A stretch of 64,000 bases of DNA from Sapria himalayana (lineage: Eukaryota; Streptophyta; Magnoliopsida; Malpighiales; Rafflesiaceae), in the NCBI GenBank assembly GCA_029783825.1, contig JAREIK010000751.1, positions 1,040,790-1,104,789 on the forward strand, written 5' to 3'. The first letter of the stretch is position 1. Every line of letters starts with the position of its first letter. The notes below the pieces were generated by a model. The model was not told the DNA's origin and searched no databases. It saw nothing but the letters and a program-made list of their open reading frames with translations. This document shows positions 26,460 to 38,668 of the stretch, piece after piece. Position numbers and translations under genes: made by a program.

Positions 26460-29028
26460 AGACATCCTTGATCAAAAATGATATATCTCATATATCTCAA
26501 CACATACCTTGGAAAAATTTACATATTAACAATGTCTTTAAGATCATCTGCAGGTTGATGATGCAAGGAATCAAGTTAATAGGCGATCAAAGTCCTTATT
26601 TCAAGTACTACCAATATCCAATGATAACTACAAAATTTAAATTAGTGTAACAACATATCATTTATAATTTAATATATATGCATACTTATAATATTACTTA
26701 TGTTAAATAACTTACCCTAGTTTATATGGAATAAAAACCAAATCTGCATTATTTGCATTCATCAATCGATTAGCTATAATCCTTGACCTATTTTTCTTGC
26801 TTGCTTCTCCCAATCCAGCTTTGGAAACCAAGATCAGATTTATAAAAATAAATTGCTCTGCCTCTTTAGCATCAACCATTTTTTTATGCAAATGCCTGAT
26901 TAAATTTCACACAATATTTAAAAAGCTATAATATTTTAATTTAACTAATATTAAATACAATTCGCATAATGAAAAATTAAAGCATAAATAAGATAGTTAA
27001 AATAAATGAAAAACATATTAAATTTTTATCTTACCATATATAAAACAAAAGGCAATTAGATGACACCTCTGTTGATGATATAATGATATCCATATCTTCT
27101 TTCATGATAAATGTCTTAAATGACTGTCCAAAAACCTCCTCTATGATTTCTACTACATGTACGATCTCATCCTTTAACATGCACCCAACTAATGTGACAA
27201 AGTCTTGATATCTACGGGATTCTCATCATTTAAACTTAGTGTTCTCTCTCTATTACTCTGTTTCTTAAATTTCTTTGAATCCTATCAAACATAAAATATC
27301 TTTGTATAAATAAGAATTGTCTTAGATAAACTAGTATTATTATTATTATTAAGAAATATTTTATTTTAAAAAAAACCACATACCTAGATGCGAAGAGTAG
27401 AAGGAATGACAAATTGGGTAGGCCATAAAATTTGATGCTCAATAGCATCTCCAATAGTGGTAATTTGGCTTGGAATAGGTACAGGAAGTAATGCATTTGG
27501 ATCATAAGAAACATCCACGGTAACAAGGTAGTTATCACCACATTCAAGTACCATAGTTCCAGCTGCGATAATATTTTCTTTTGTCCCTATGGCTAATTGA
27601 CAATTCCTTTCTTGTAAAATGAAATTTTGTTGTTTAGTTATATGCAATCATCTAAAGTTGAAAATTTTCACGTAGAAAAATATTAGTTAGACAAAATTGA
27701 GTTATCATAACTTAATGAGCTTATTAATATAATTTATAATGCTAACTTATATTGTAATATTACTTCTATATTTTCATATCAACTAGGTAGACTGATATGA
27801 AAATTATGAGTTTGTGATACCACATTTATATTAAAGAACATAATATTACATACAACTAACCTTTTTTGCTGCTAGCAAGTGTGGAGTGTGGTCTTCTACT
27901 CGACCATTATATTCTGGAGTTCCCAATACTTCTGTAAATATGTCATTTCCATTGAAACTTGAACTACTTTTTTGTGACTGTTGCAACTTCATATCCTGAT
28001 ACACAATTATATTATAAAATAAATGTCATATTGGTTACAATAAATATGTTTATACCGTAAATGAAATATTTGTTCCATAACTTATACTTACAATCTTTTC
28101 CACAACAGGAATGACCACTTCATCATACGTGCCATCTTTTTTAACCATCGCTTTCTTCCATAATACACTTCTATCAATGACTGAAGTAAAGCCAGTTTCT
28201 ACCGACTTTTACAATATTACAATGTAATATAATGAGTCTCTAGGCAAATTCAACATAAAATAAAAAGTAAAGTAATAGCATATTTAACTTACCATCTCCA
28301 TTTCAAGACCAGCATATCCCTTCCTACTAAGATGATGATTATAAATATGCTTTTTCTTTCTTTCCTTTTGAACTTCTCTAAACTCCTACAATTTTTAATT
28401 TATATTAAGTAAAGAAAAATTGAGAAAATTTCATGAAAATAATTAGAAATATACTTGAAATCTTTGAGTCACTCTTTCTTTGACAAAAATTGTCCAATCT
28501 TCATCTTCAATAAAATTGTATTCAGATGGTGATTTTTTAAGAAGCTCGAGTTGGTCTTTGAATGGAATGATATACTTTGATGTCAACATGTTCTTGAAAG
28601 ATCTAAAGCACATGCCAATTGTTTTCATACAATTCCTTCTAATTTTACAATCTAATATAAATGCAGCCTAGAAGTAATGAACATAGTTATAAGTTGTTAA
28701 AAAATTTGTAAATAAAATTAGAAAACATTAAAAATATAAAAAATAAATACAAGTTTACCTCAATGGAGTCCCACAATTTATTCTTCAATTGCTTGGGTAC
28801 ATGGTGCAAAGTGCTATATCTAATTGGGTCCATGGTACGTGCCAATACCCCTAAATAACTTGTGAGATGCACCGTAGCTTGTCCGACATAAACACCATCG
28901 ACATTATACTGAACTGAAAGTTTAATTCCTTTGCTCCTATTCTTGATAATCATTGGCTTTCTTGTTATCCTTCTACATCTATTTCTTGTAGTAGCTTTAT
29001 CTAGTTGTTCCGTTTCCATACCTATCAA
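26460..29028 (-). pseudogene. CACTA TNP1-like (Transposase_24) gene fused to Ulp1-type protease
   Basis: The - strand shows a many-exon gene with good splice sites. The N-terminal exon (about 28759-29019) holds 'LTSYLGVLARTMDPIRYS'. Exon 28457-28667 holds 'DEDWTIFVKERVTQRFQ'. Exon 28295-28386 holds 'SRKGYAGLE'. Exon 28092-28209 holds 'DRSVLWKKAMVKKDGTYDE'. Exon 27862-28000 holds 'VLGTPEYNGRVEDHTPHLL'. These five fit the Transposase_24/TNP1 family. Exon 27384-27647 adds 'QLAIGTKENIIAAGT' and 'NALLPVPIP'. Exons at about 26717-26905 and 26500-26635 fit a C48 (Ulp1) protease: 'SKAGLGEASKKNRSR', 'HWILVVLE' with the catalytic His, and 'LDSLHHQPADDLKD' with the catalytic Asp. The segment that should carry the catalytic Gln and Cys is missing: 'YVLRYMRYIIF' follows at once. 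Stops are present. What such proteases do in CACTA elements is not established. Confidence 0.75.
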
Positions 29029-29312
29029 AAAAAAATAATAATGTTTAAAAAGAAGTACAAATAAATAAAAAAATATTTAAAAGAAAAAAATATAACTAAT
29101 TAAAGGCATTACCTAATCAGCTATTTTGCACAAAATATAATAATGTCAATTTTTAGAATATTCTCAACCTGCCATTAACTAAAATTGAAAGAATAACATT
29201 CATCTAATAACAAAGATGAATAACTTAACTAGTCTGCATACATTTAAAAAACAAAAAACTTTAGAATCATATCAATTCACAAAGCCATAACAAAGATAAA
29301 AATTGGAATCAT

Positions 29313-32300
29313 TTATGATTTGTTTTCGACCCAAATTCCCTCGCAATCATCCTGATTACAAATTTTATCAGATTCATCCAATGCATCAAATTATTCAACT
29401 TGTGGCAAAAAAGATATGACTAGATTCTGTTCAATAAAGATTTGTATGGGATCATCATCGTTTACTCTTTTTGTGAAATCTTCTTGAGGAGTTAACAAAA
29501 TAATTGACCATCTTGGATTAAGCTCATCTTGTACATAGAATACTTTCTTAGCTTGGGAGGCTAATATGAACGGATCTGACTTATGAGCCAATCTGCTAAA
29601 GTCAACTAAGGTAAACCCAACATCATCGACCCTGATTCCATTCTTATTATCAACCCAATCACACTTGAAGATGGTAATTCTGAACATAGTATAATCCAGG
29701 TCCCAAATCTCTGTAAAAACCCCATAGAAACAAAGTTTCCCGAGGATAGGATTTTTATCCTTAGCACTAGCAATTTGCATTATCGTTGATACAATACTAA
29801 CTCCGCTATTTTGCGCAGCTAGTAAATCATCACGCTCCTTAGTACTACATTGACACCCATTTATGACATAACTATTATACTTCATCACATAAAGGCTTGG
29901 ACCATTAGCTATCCATTTAAGGGTTTCAGATACAAGTTCATTATTTCCCAATGTAACTTCAATCTATAGAAATAAGATAATGATATAATTTATATGGTGA
30001 CCAATAATGAAAACGAAAAGTAAAATTTAATAAACCATTTTTGTACCTTTTTTCGTAACCAAAAGGTAAATGTACGAGCATGCTCATCCTGTAACCACTT
30101 TTGCCTTTTTGATTGACGTGGATGTATCGCTTTCATCCATTACATGTGCTCTCTATGAGGTCATGTATAAAAATTAAATAATTAGAATAATATATATACG
30201 TACAACAAATAAAGAAACAAAAAGTAAGTGGTGCTTACTCAATAAAAGGTTGGATAATTAATGTATTTTCCAACACATAATGATGTGCTTGTAACCATAA
30301 ATTGGATTCGGCCTTCATAGTAAGACCTCCAAATATTGGTGCCCCGACTGTGTGGTCAATGTTTGAACTACTAGGAATTCCAATTGCTTCCGCATTTGAT
30401 AAGTACTCGGTACAAAACTTGATTCCTTCTTCTGCAATATATCATTCAGCAATACAATCTTCAGGTCTAGTATGATTTCGTACATAGCCTTTTAACACTT
30501 TCATAAACCTTTTAAATGGGTACATCCACCTAAAGTAAACCGGTCCACAAAGTCTCACTTCTCTTACAAGATGCACAGTAAGATGCACCATGATATCAAA
30601 GAAAGAAGGTGGGAAGTACTTTTCAAATAAGCATAATGTCACCACTATCTCATTTTGTAACTCATCTAATGAAGGAACATCAATGACTTTAGTACAGAGA
30701 GCATTGAAAAATAAACTCAATCTACAAATCACATTTCTCACATGCTTGGGCAAGATAGAACGTAATAAAACCGGCAAAAATTGTTGCATTAATACATGAT
30801 AGTCATGAGATTTTAATCCATTAAGTTTCAAGTCTTCAATTGACACGAGGTTTCGAAGGTTCAAACTATATCCATATGGAACCTTCAATTGTGGAAGCGT
30901 TTGGCAAAACACATTATTTTCCTTTGTAGAAAGTATATAACATGCAGGAGGGAGATATGTTCTCTTCGAATCAAATACTGGTACCAATTCACTCCTAAAG
31001 CCCATATCTACAAGATCCAAGCGAGCATTAAGCTCATCATTTGTCTTACCTGCACTGTTGAGTAAGGTACAAATAATGCTTTCACAAAAATTTTTCTCAA
31101 TATGCATAACATCCAAATTATGACGAATATGAAGATATTTCCAATAATCAATATCAAAGAAAATTGACTTCTTTTTCCAACAAGTAGTATTGTTGATTTC
31201 AGATTTTCCCAAAATAACCATTTTTTCGCCCAAGAATTGAAAATTCCATTGATTTTTTTAATATTTCCTCACCAGTCAATATTTTTGGAGGTGACCCGAA
31301 CTCTTGTTTTTCATCAAATACTTTCTTTTGTTTCCTATAAGGATGATTTCTTGGAAGAAATCATCTATGTCCAGTATAGGAGTTCTTTTTTCCATACTTT
31401 AACCTACAAGAATATGTTTCTTCTCCACATATTGGACAATCATAAAATTCTTTAACTTTGTATCCTGTCATGTTTCCATATGCAGGAAAATCATTTATTG
31501 TCCATAAAAGAATGGCTCTTAAATTAAAGATTTCTTGTTTTTGTGCATCGTAAACTTGAACTCCGACCTCATACAATGTTTTAAGATCTTCTATTAGCGG
31601 TGCTAAATAGACATCAATGTCATTGACAGGTTGGTGTGGACTTGAAATTAATAAAGATAACATCATAAATTTTCTTTTCATGCACAACCATGGAGGAAGG
31701 TTGTAAATTATCATGAGAATGGGCCAACATTAAATGAACTGTGAGGATTTATGCCATCTGCAGAAATTGCAAGTCTCAGGTTTCTAGGTTCTTTTGAAAA
31801 CTTAGGCCATTTGTGATCAACTTGCTTCCATGATGGTGAATCTGATGGATGATGCATTTTCCCATCAAAATTTCTCTCTTCGAAATGCCATATGAGCTCT
31901 TTTGCAATTTTTGATGATTGAAACATTCTTCTAAATCTTGAAATTAGAAGAAAATACCACAATACTTTCGCAAGAACTCCTTTTCTCCTCTTAGTTCTAG
32001 TGTTATCTGTCTTCCACCTCGAAGTTATAATGATGCATTTTTTAACTTCTTCCGATAAAGAACACAATCATTTGGGCATGCATGGATTTTCTCATATTCA
32101 ATTCCCAATGAATTTAATGTTTTTTTCGCTTCATACATCGATAAAGGCAATTCATTGTTTAAAGGTAACATTTATCCAAGAATTTGTAAAAGCTCTGAAA
32201 AGCTATTATCCGACCACCCAAAATGTGCTTTCAAGTTGTATAATTTGATCAAGGCTGACATTCTTGTAAAGTTTATGCAACCAGGATATAACGGTTTTTT

Positions 32301-32676
32301 TGCATCTTGTAGTAATCTTTCAAACAATTGAGGATCATATTGACAATGCTCATGTGCAGCTTGAAACCATTTCTATTGTACTACGTTGATCATCAAATTG
32401 AAGTCTATCATAATGTTCTGCTCTTATGAAAGGTGGGCCAGTTGGAGCTGCCTCTCCATGCCAATACCATGTATGGTAACTCTAATCAATTCCAAAGAAA
32501 AATAAATGATCTCGAATCATTTGAGGAGTATTGAAAATCATATTACTACATTGTAAGCATGGACATTTAATGAAGGTTTTATTTGTAGAATTTTATATTA
32601 CAAATGCAACAAAGCATTCAACTCCATCTTCATATTCCTTTGATCTTCTATCCTTTGAGATCCATGAATGATCCAT
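29313..32676 (-). pseudogene. CACTA TNP2-type transposase, decayed
   Basis: This is the catalytic transposase of plant CACTA elements. From the ATG at 32676 the - strand gives, in order, four parts. The transposase-associated domain has 'MDHSWISKDRRSKEYEDGV' and 'CPCLQCSN' ... 'TWYWHGE' (about 32440-32676). Transposase_21 has 'PVNDIDVYLAPLIEDLK', 'DFPAYGNMTGY' and 'CPICGE' (31361-32067). The DUF4218 part has 'NLDVMHIEKN' and 'FDIMVHLTVHLVREVRLCG' (30240-31233). The DUF4216 part has 'RWSIILLTPQEDF' (29391-29951). Splice donors fit at about 30233 and 30044. In-frame stops occur in the first domain and after DUF4218, and frames shift near 31715 and 32067. A stop at 29391 removes the last 26 codons, since the frame runs on to 29313. 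The gene lies upstream of the TNP1-like gene on the same strand, as in En/Spm. Confidence 0.9.
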
Positions 32677-32679
32677 TTT

Positions 32680-35390
32680 TAAAGAAAAAATTAATTCCAA
32701 TAGATATCGCACTTCAAATGGAAGAACTTATCAACATTCCAATATTATTTATTGAGCAACCTCTATTTTATCTGTTAAAAGAAAATTAAAAAATCAATTT
32801 AAAAAAATATTTAAATGCATGTCAGATATAAGATAGAAGAGATGAGCATTATTTTTTGTCATATTGTTGAATTTGTTAACACATGCAAAATTATTAAAAT
32901 AAAATTTAAAATTGAGAAATTATTTCTCAAAGTAAGTTAGATTCATAAAAAAAATATTTAAACAAAAAAATATCATTTAATTATACTTTAAATTACAGTA
33001 AAATATGATAAAAGTCATTTTATAAATATGACATTTAATGTCTCTAGGTCCTTAGGCTAATTGATTTTGAAATAGCATGACTATAGAGCACACATTTTTA
33101 TGAAATATAGCATCATTTTTTTCCATACTGTCACTTTCTGATAAATAGAGGACGAGAGAACAAATAGAATAACATGTATAAAAATGACACAAGATAAAAA
33201 AAAAGAATGGATAATAACCTGCTCAAAGCCAACAACAAGAATTGCCCACTCTTTATCTATTGTAATTAACAAATAGGACCTAGCAAGATGAATTGGAGAC
33301 TGAGCCTGAAAATGGGAAATGGAAAAAAAATCATTATAACTCCGTGGCAGAATTGTAGCCTGAAAATAGGGAGCAGATAACTCAACTAAGGCAAAATCTC
33401 CGACAAAACCAGCACCAACATCACAAAATCTACATAGAATGATGGAAACATAAATAATTAAACTTCAAAAAATAGCAACAATAAACACGATGCCGAAAAT
33501 ATGATGCATAAGCCATGTACAACTCCACTTTCCACAGTTTGTAAATCAAAGTCGTGTAGAAACTGATGACAAGAGTAATTGACTATAATTTCTATCTTTC
33601 GAGAACAAGAGAAGATCAAATTCAAGCTAGTATTAGGGGAAGTGAAAACGAAACATATCCTCTAAAAGGCAGAAATGTGATGGAGAAGAAAGCATCCATG
33701 AAAGTAACTTCCTAATATGATATGATTCTGCAATCTCTACATCCAAGTACAAAAGAAATCAATAAAAATGAAGAGAAGGAAACAAAAAACTTACACTTTC
33801 ACCCCTAGTTTTACTCTGAATTAAATCTAAACAGGAATCCAAGGGCATTTGATGCTAATTATTTGAGCATCAAAAAACTCACTCAAATTATTTGAGCAAA
33901 GACTAATGAGACATTTCCAAAACTTATTTGATGCTACTTTTTAATCAGAGCTTCACATTTATTCTAAAGATGTTCGAAATTTTTATTAGTAGATGATGTT
34001 TACTCTTCTTGTAGCTGTAATATATGTAAGAAGAATAGCTATGTTGAGAAAGTTTTATTGTATAATTCAAAACCTCAATATTTTAACTATAAAAAAATTA
34101 AGCATTCATAAATAGTCTAACAATACTATTAATAAGCCAATTAATATAGAAGGATTATTATTTTAATACATTAAGAGAATAACTATACTATATGTGATAA
34201 GGAATCAAAAAGTATACTTTGGAAGGTGAAGATGTCCTAAAATTGTAACATCTCTATCAACTTCAACTAAAGAATCAATTCTACATTGAACATGCATGAA
34301 GTAAAATAGTCTAACTTATGGCACACAAGGTATGGAAACATGAATTATAAATGCTTTAAGCTTCATAGTCAAAGCAATTTGGTGAATGGACAATCCCTTA
34401 ATATTGAAGCATAAAATATTGATTGTGGAGAATATGCCTAGGGTAAATAGTCCATGCAATCATTCCCAAAAGTGGTTGATAAGACGTACCATTATATTCT
34501 TGACTTGGTTCACTTATATATTTGTGGACAAATGTTTGTATTATTCTATACGAACAATAACTATTTCATATTGTTTGTACTTGGTTATTTAAGAATGATG
34601 TGAGTTTACTTTATTATATAAAAATCTAAAGTATACTTAATATCTAAGAAGTTTCAAAACTTAATTAAAAGATACTCCTAAATATAATAAAAGTACTTAA
34701 AAGTTAAAAGTGACAAATGGAAAGAGTCACTCTCTAAGCATTTTCTCTTCTATTGTGAATAAAAATGAATTCATAGATAATTCACAACTCCATAAATTTT
34801 TCACTATAATGATGATGTTGTAAAGAAGAAGAATCATGTGATAATAAAGCTGCACTAGGCCCATGATGCCTTAAAAGAGTTCCAATATACTTATAAGCCA
34901 AAGTATCGATACTTCTATTTATTTTTTAAATAGAAGTCCAACCACAATCTTAATGCATCCCACTCCAATTGAAGTCTAGAGTTGAAAGAAGCCAAAAAGT
35001 AATAATTGGAGAGCAAATGAAAGTTTACATTGCTCTCAAAAATCCAAGCATAAAAGAAAGAAATTAGGTAATTCTCTCATATAATGGGAAATGTCTTCAC
35101 TCCATCAAGTCTACAAATATCACTAAAGATAACTCGAATTTCACAAATATTCAACAAATTTGCTCAAAATATATATTTATTAAAATCTCTATAAAAAATA
35201 CTCAAATATGCATAACACAATAGTGAATACATACAAACTATCTCAAAAAAGTTAGTAAATAAAATGTCAAATAATAATTTAAGAAAAAGAAATAATCATT
35301 ATAATTCACAACTTACTTGCATGAGGACATAACCATATAGGTTCTCATTTCTTGGTGAGCATGAATAATATATAATTAATTTATTTTCAA
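32680..35390 (-). other. CACTA 5' leader and long intron, no gene seen
   Basis: On the - strand a strong splice acceptor ('tttcttttaacag', ending near 32780) lies about 100 bases before the transposase ATG. This makes the rest a probable long intron reaching back to a first exon near 37804-37915. No domain is readable in 32800-35390; the frames 33081-33272 and 34386-34592 are without motif. Confidence 0.45.
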
Positions 35391-35399
35391 GCACATTAG

Positions 35400-36740
35400 A
35401 AAATCACTTTAAAAAGCTCAATTATTGGAGTTTCTAGTAAAAGTTTATTGTGTTGAATTATAAGTTAGAAAAGGCTATCATGGTAGCTGATGAACTAAGC
35501 CATGAGATTGAGCTTGATGTAATCAATAACCTTCAATATCTACAAAAAGAACATATCAAACAAGACTACTGCAACATTTAATTTCTATTTCATTGATATA
35601 ATATGTCATTGAAGGAAAGATTCAGAAATATAGTGACATAAGAAAGTTACACAATGTCCATTGCCACAATAATATTGAATCTAGAAGATTCTATAAGATT
35701 CTAGAATATCCAAGTAAGCTCAGCAGTATGTTTAGGCCAAAGTTCAATTTATGTTCTATAATTTTTAATGTTTGTTTGTTTTTTACAATATACGAATATG
35801 ACATAAGGCAAAATTATCAAAAGTTTAATATATCTATCTGTCATAAGGCATAATTTTTAATGTTAGGATAAAAGAGAGCACTCGAATTGTCATAAGTAAA
35901 ATAAATTGGAGAAGAAGTTTGCATTGAATCAGAGATAGAAATAAGAATTTTCAAATCACCAATTTTCTCTAGACAGAATTCCAAAAATGACTAGTGCCAA
36001 ACTAACAAATGGCCTCAACACCGTGGATTGGTATTCTCCGGCGAAGGAAAACGTTTCCAACAAATGCAGCACTTGTTGTGATACTTGTTTGCAAATATGG
36101 TGTGATTGTGCTTAAATAGCGGTGCGATGTATTTAAAGGCTTAAAAAAGAGATGAACGATCCAAAATATAAACTATTATTGGTCGCCACTGTTTATTTTA
36201 GTAAATGGATAGAACTGACACTTTTTCATGAATCAAAGATAGAAAAGTTACTCGATTTATCTGGGACTCTAGCTACTCCGACATCCCAAGATCAATTATA
36301 TCTAATAACGGGCGACAATTTGAAAGCCAAGTCTACCAGGACTCCTGCCATGAATTGAAAATAAAAACTTATACTTTACCCCTTGGTATCTGCAAAGCAA
36401 TGGCCAAGTTGAGGCCTCCAACAAAGCCATGTTGATTACCTTGAAAAAACAACTAGACTCTGCAAAATGTAAATGGGTGGAAGAGCTTCCTGAGGTGCTC
36501 TGGGTTTACTGTACCACTACCTAAAAGTCAACTAGAATCTCTCCTTTTGCACTCACTTACAAGATAGAAATTATTATCCTTATCAAAGTTGATCTGCCAA
36601 CATCCAAAAAGTTGCACACGATTCAAAAAATACGAAATCAATAGTCATGGTGTTAGATATAAGTGAATAACAACGAAAAGTTGTTGTAGCCCTCATAACA
36701 CCCTACCAATGCGTATGATTCAAAAATCAAAATTTTATTT
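35400..36740 (+). pseudogene. Ty3-type pol fragments inside the CACTA element
   Basis: Sense-strand scraps of an LTR retrotransposon polyprotein. At about 35450-35530, 'LEKAIMVADELSHEIELDVI' resembles the end of RNase H ('VADALS' motif). At 36152-36740 an integrase core follows, with 'YKLLLVATVYFSKWIE' near 36160-36210 and 'KAMAKLRPPTKPC' about 36396-36435. Frames then shift. It looks like a Tat/Retand-type integrase, not the Athila or Tekay types elsewhere in the window. No LTRs are visible. It was either captured by the CACTA element or is a remnant of an insertion into its long intron. Confidence 0.6.
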
Positions 36741-37803
36741 CTATTTGGATTAATATCTGTTTCATTGTGAGAAAAAAAATCTTAATAAAATATATAAATG
36801 TTAGAGACAAGTAAACGCATATTTATATATTTACAAAAGAAAATCATAATTTTAATAGAATGATAAAATATGGTAAAACATTAATAAAAAAACATAATTT
36901 TAAATAAGTACAAATGAAAAAATAAATAAATTTATTTATGATTGATCTCAATGGTTCACTATATTTAATTTATTTTAAAAACAAGAATAAATTTATGAAT
37001 GAATTATTACATGGATGTCATTTTATGTCACCTATGCTAAGGCATGATATTTTTTTTTTTTGAAGTTATCATTGTGACATTGGTGTTCTCAATGAATGAA
37101 CCTTATCTACTTATATTTTTGCTGAATAGTTGCTAAATAAAAAATTATATTAACATATTTAATAAAAAAAAATCATAACTCCTAAAATTTAGAAAAAAAA
37201 TTGCAACAAAACTAAATAATTAATATTTTATTGCTCTTCAATTCATCAAAATAAATCAAACTATTCTTTCCCCTCTTCAATGTAGACATTTAAAATGAAA
37301 CATGTTGAATATAAAAAAAATATGGATCAGATAAAAAAGTACCTGGGTGAGAATCAAAAAATTCATCCAATAGATGCAAGATAACATGTGACTCAAGAGT
37401 TGTTGTGCATTAATAAATATGTGGGTTGCATCAACTTATGATTCAATCTAATTCTAATATACATACACATACACACACGTTTATTGCACTTGTTAGTAGC
37501 ACTTAACATGAGAATGGTGAAGGTGATAGATTGGCAAAGCATTTGCATTTATAAGGAGAAGTTGGCTTCGGGTTTGAACAAAAGAATCACGGTGGCAAAC
37601 TATAGGAATTTTAAACAAGGATCACTCAGTTCAGCCCAACTCTTCTACTGTTCTCGCCGATTACTCCCGACAAATAGGGCATATAATACTGCATTTATAA
37701 TACTGTGGTTTATGCTAAATCACTCGGAACACGTTCACATTAATTAATTAGGTTAACGAAAGCGAAGAGCTGATACAATTATAAACTTAATGGAGAAACT
37801 TAC
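36741..37803. other. CACTA internal DNA, unassigned
   Basis: Mostly AT-rich intron-like DNA. The sense frame 37484-37747 (87 codons, richer in G and C) shows no motif I know. A short CA-rich run lies near 37460. Confidence 0.35.
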
Positions 37804-37915
37804 AGGATGCTGTAAATATGGCCAATGATTTCGAAGACGCGAGCTTGAACCCGAGCTGCTGGAAATGGCCGAACGTGATGAAGAAGAAGCGCAACTCTTT
37901 CTAGCGATAGATTAA
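37804..37915 (-). other. Probable first exon of the CACTA transcript, G/C-rich
   Basis: A G/C-rich island in otherwise AT-rich DNA. On the - strand it ends at 37804 in a textbook splice donor ('cct|gtaagttt'). It lies 730 bases inside the right terminus, at the transcription-start side for both antisense CACTA genes. En/Spm elements are known to have a G/C-rich, partly untranslated first exon shared by alternatively spliced transcripts, so this is the likely equivalent. On the + strand it also reads as a short acidic frame ending near 37912, so a captured exon is an alternative. Confidence 0.5.
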
Positions 37916-38631
37916 TCAATATAATTAAGTTAAAGATAATATTAAATTTTTCACATAATTATATTAAATCACCTTATTTTTACATTTTATTTTTATTTCT
38001 CTTAGGGATAAAATAAATATTAACAAATTACATTTTAAAATTAAATATTATTACTTATATAAATAAAAATCACAATTTTGAATGTATAAATATTTAGATA
38101 TTTTTTAATTGTATCATAAATTTCTGTTTATTTTTAATAAATAATTTTGAACAAATTTTTGATAATTTTTTTTATTAATCTAGAGTAAAAATAAAAATAT
38201 TATTACTTATAAAAAAAATTAAATAAAAAATTTGTTACAAATCTATAAATTCAAAATTAATTTTTTCACATCCATGAAACTAATAAAAGTGACAAGGTTT
38301 ATAATTTTCAGCCTCTTTTTCCTTGGAAAGTTTTAAGGAGTTAAGCAATTTTCCTAACCTATTAGTCTTAACAATGACACTTCTAGTAAGTGTCATTAAA
38401 TGTATACTTATAAATATAATAATGACATTTTTTAAAAGCTGCCAAGATATATAGCGTCATTAATTTTAAGTTTTGTTGTAGTAACAATGACACTTCTAGT
38501 AAGTGTCATAAAAACTTAATAAATTTTACAAATAATATCGCTTTTAGAAAAGTGTCATTAAATGTCTAATTACAAATCGTATAATGATGTTTTCTGAAAG
38601 CATCAAGATATAAAGCATCATTAATTTGCTG
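37916..38631. repeat. CACTA right promoter region and subterminal repeats
   Basis: An AT-rich stretch is followed by repeated hairpins. 'aatgacacttctagtaagt' plus its completed inverse occurs twice (38374-38400 and 38485-38510), and further 'aagtgtcatt' copies lie near 38553. A second, internal copy of the terminus-like word 'gttttgttgtagta' lies at 38471-38484. These match the left-end motifs at 24624-24900 in kind and are probable transposase-binding sites. The promoter for the antisense genes should lie here. Confidence 0.65.
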
Positions 38632-38644
38632 TTTTGTTGTAGTG

Positions 38645-38647
38645 CAA
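38645..38647. other. CACTA target-site duplication, right
   Basis: 'caa', identical to 24599-24601. Confidence 0.85.
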
Positions 38648-38668
38648 TGAGGTGGTAGAGTCATTGGT

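Larger units (their letters stand above)
24602..38644 (-). mobile_element. CACTA (En/Spm) DNA transposon, structurally complete
   Basis: The element starts 'CACTACAACAAAA' (24602-24614) and ends with its exact inverse (38632-38644), flanked by 'caa' on both sides. Subterminal short inverted motifs are present at both ends. Two antisense pseudogenes lie inside in the usual order from the right end: a TNP2-type transposase (29313-32676) and a TNP1-like gene fused to an Ulp1-type protease (about 26460-29028). It measures 14,043 bp. The genes carry stops, but the termini look intact, so it could in principle be mobilised by an enzyme from another copy. It sits in the inverted Athila-type LTR r2. 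Confidence 0.93.

Noticed and set aside
27236..27547. Antisense 103-codon hydrophobic frame
   Set aside because: It overlaps exon 27384-27647 of the TNP1-like gene in another frame and runs into an intron; a shadow.
37484..37747. 87-codon sense frame in the CACTA element as a captured host gene
   Set aside because: No recognisable domain, no splice structure I can defend; kept as unassigned DNA.
22293..38653. Reading LTR r2 as a solo LTR with 5-bp target duplication ('ttagg' / 'tgagg')
   Set aside because: The right-hand 'duplication' belongs to LTR sequence shared with copy r1, so it is not a true flank.
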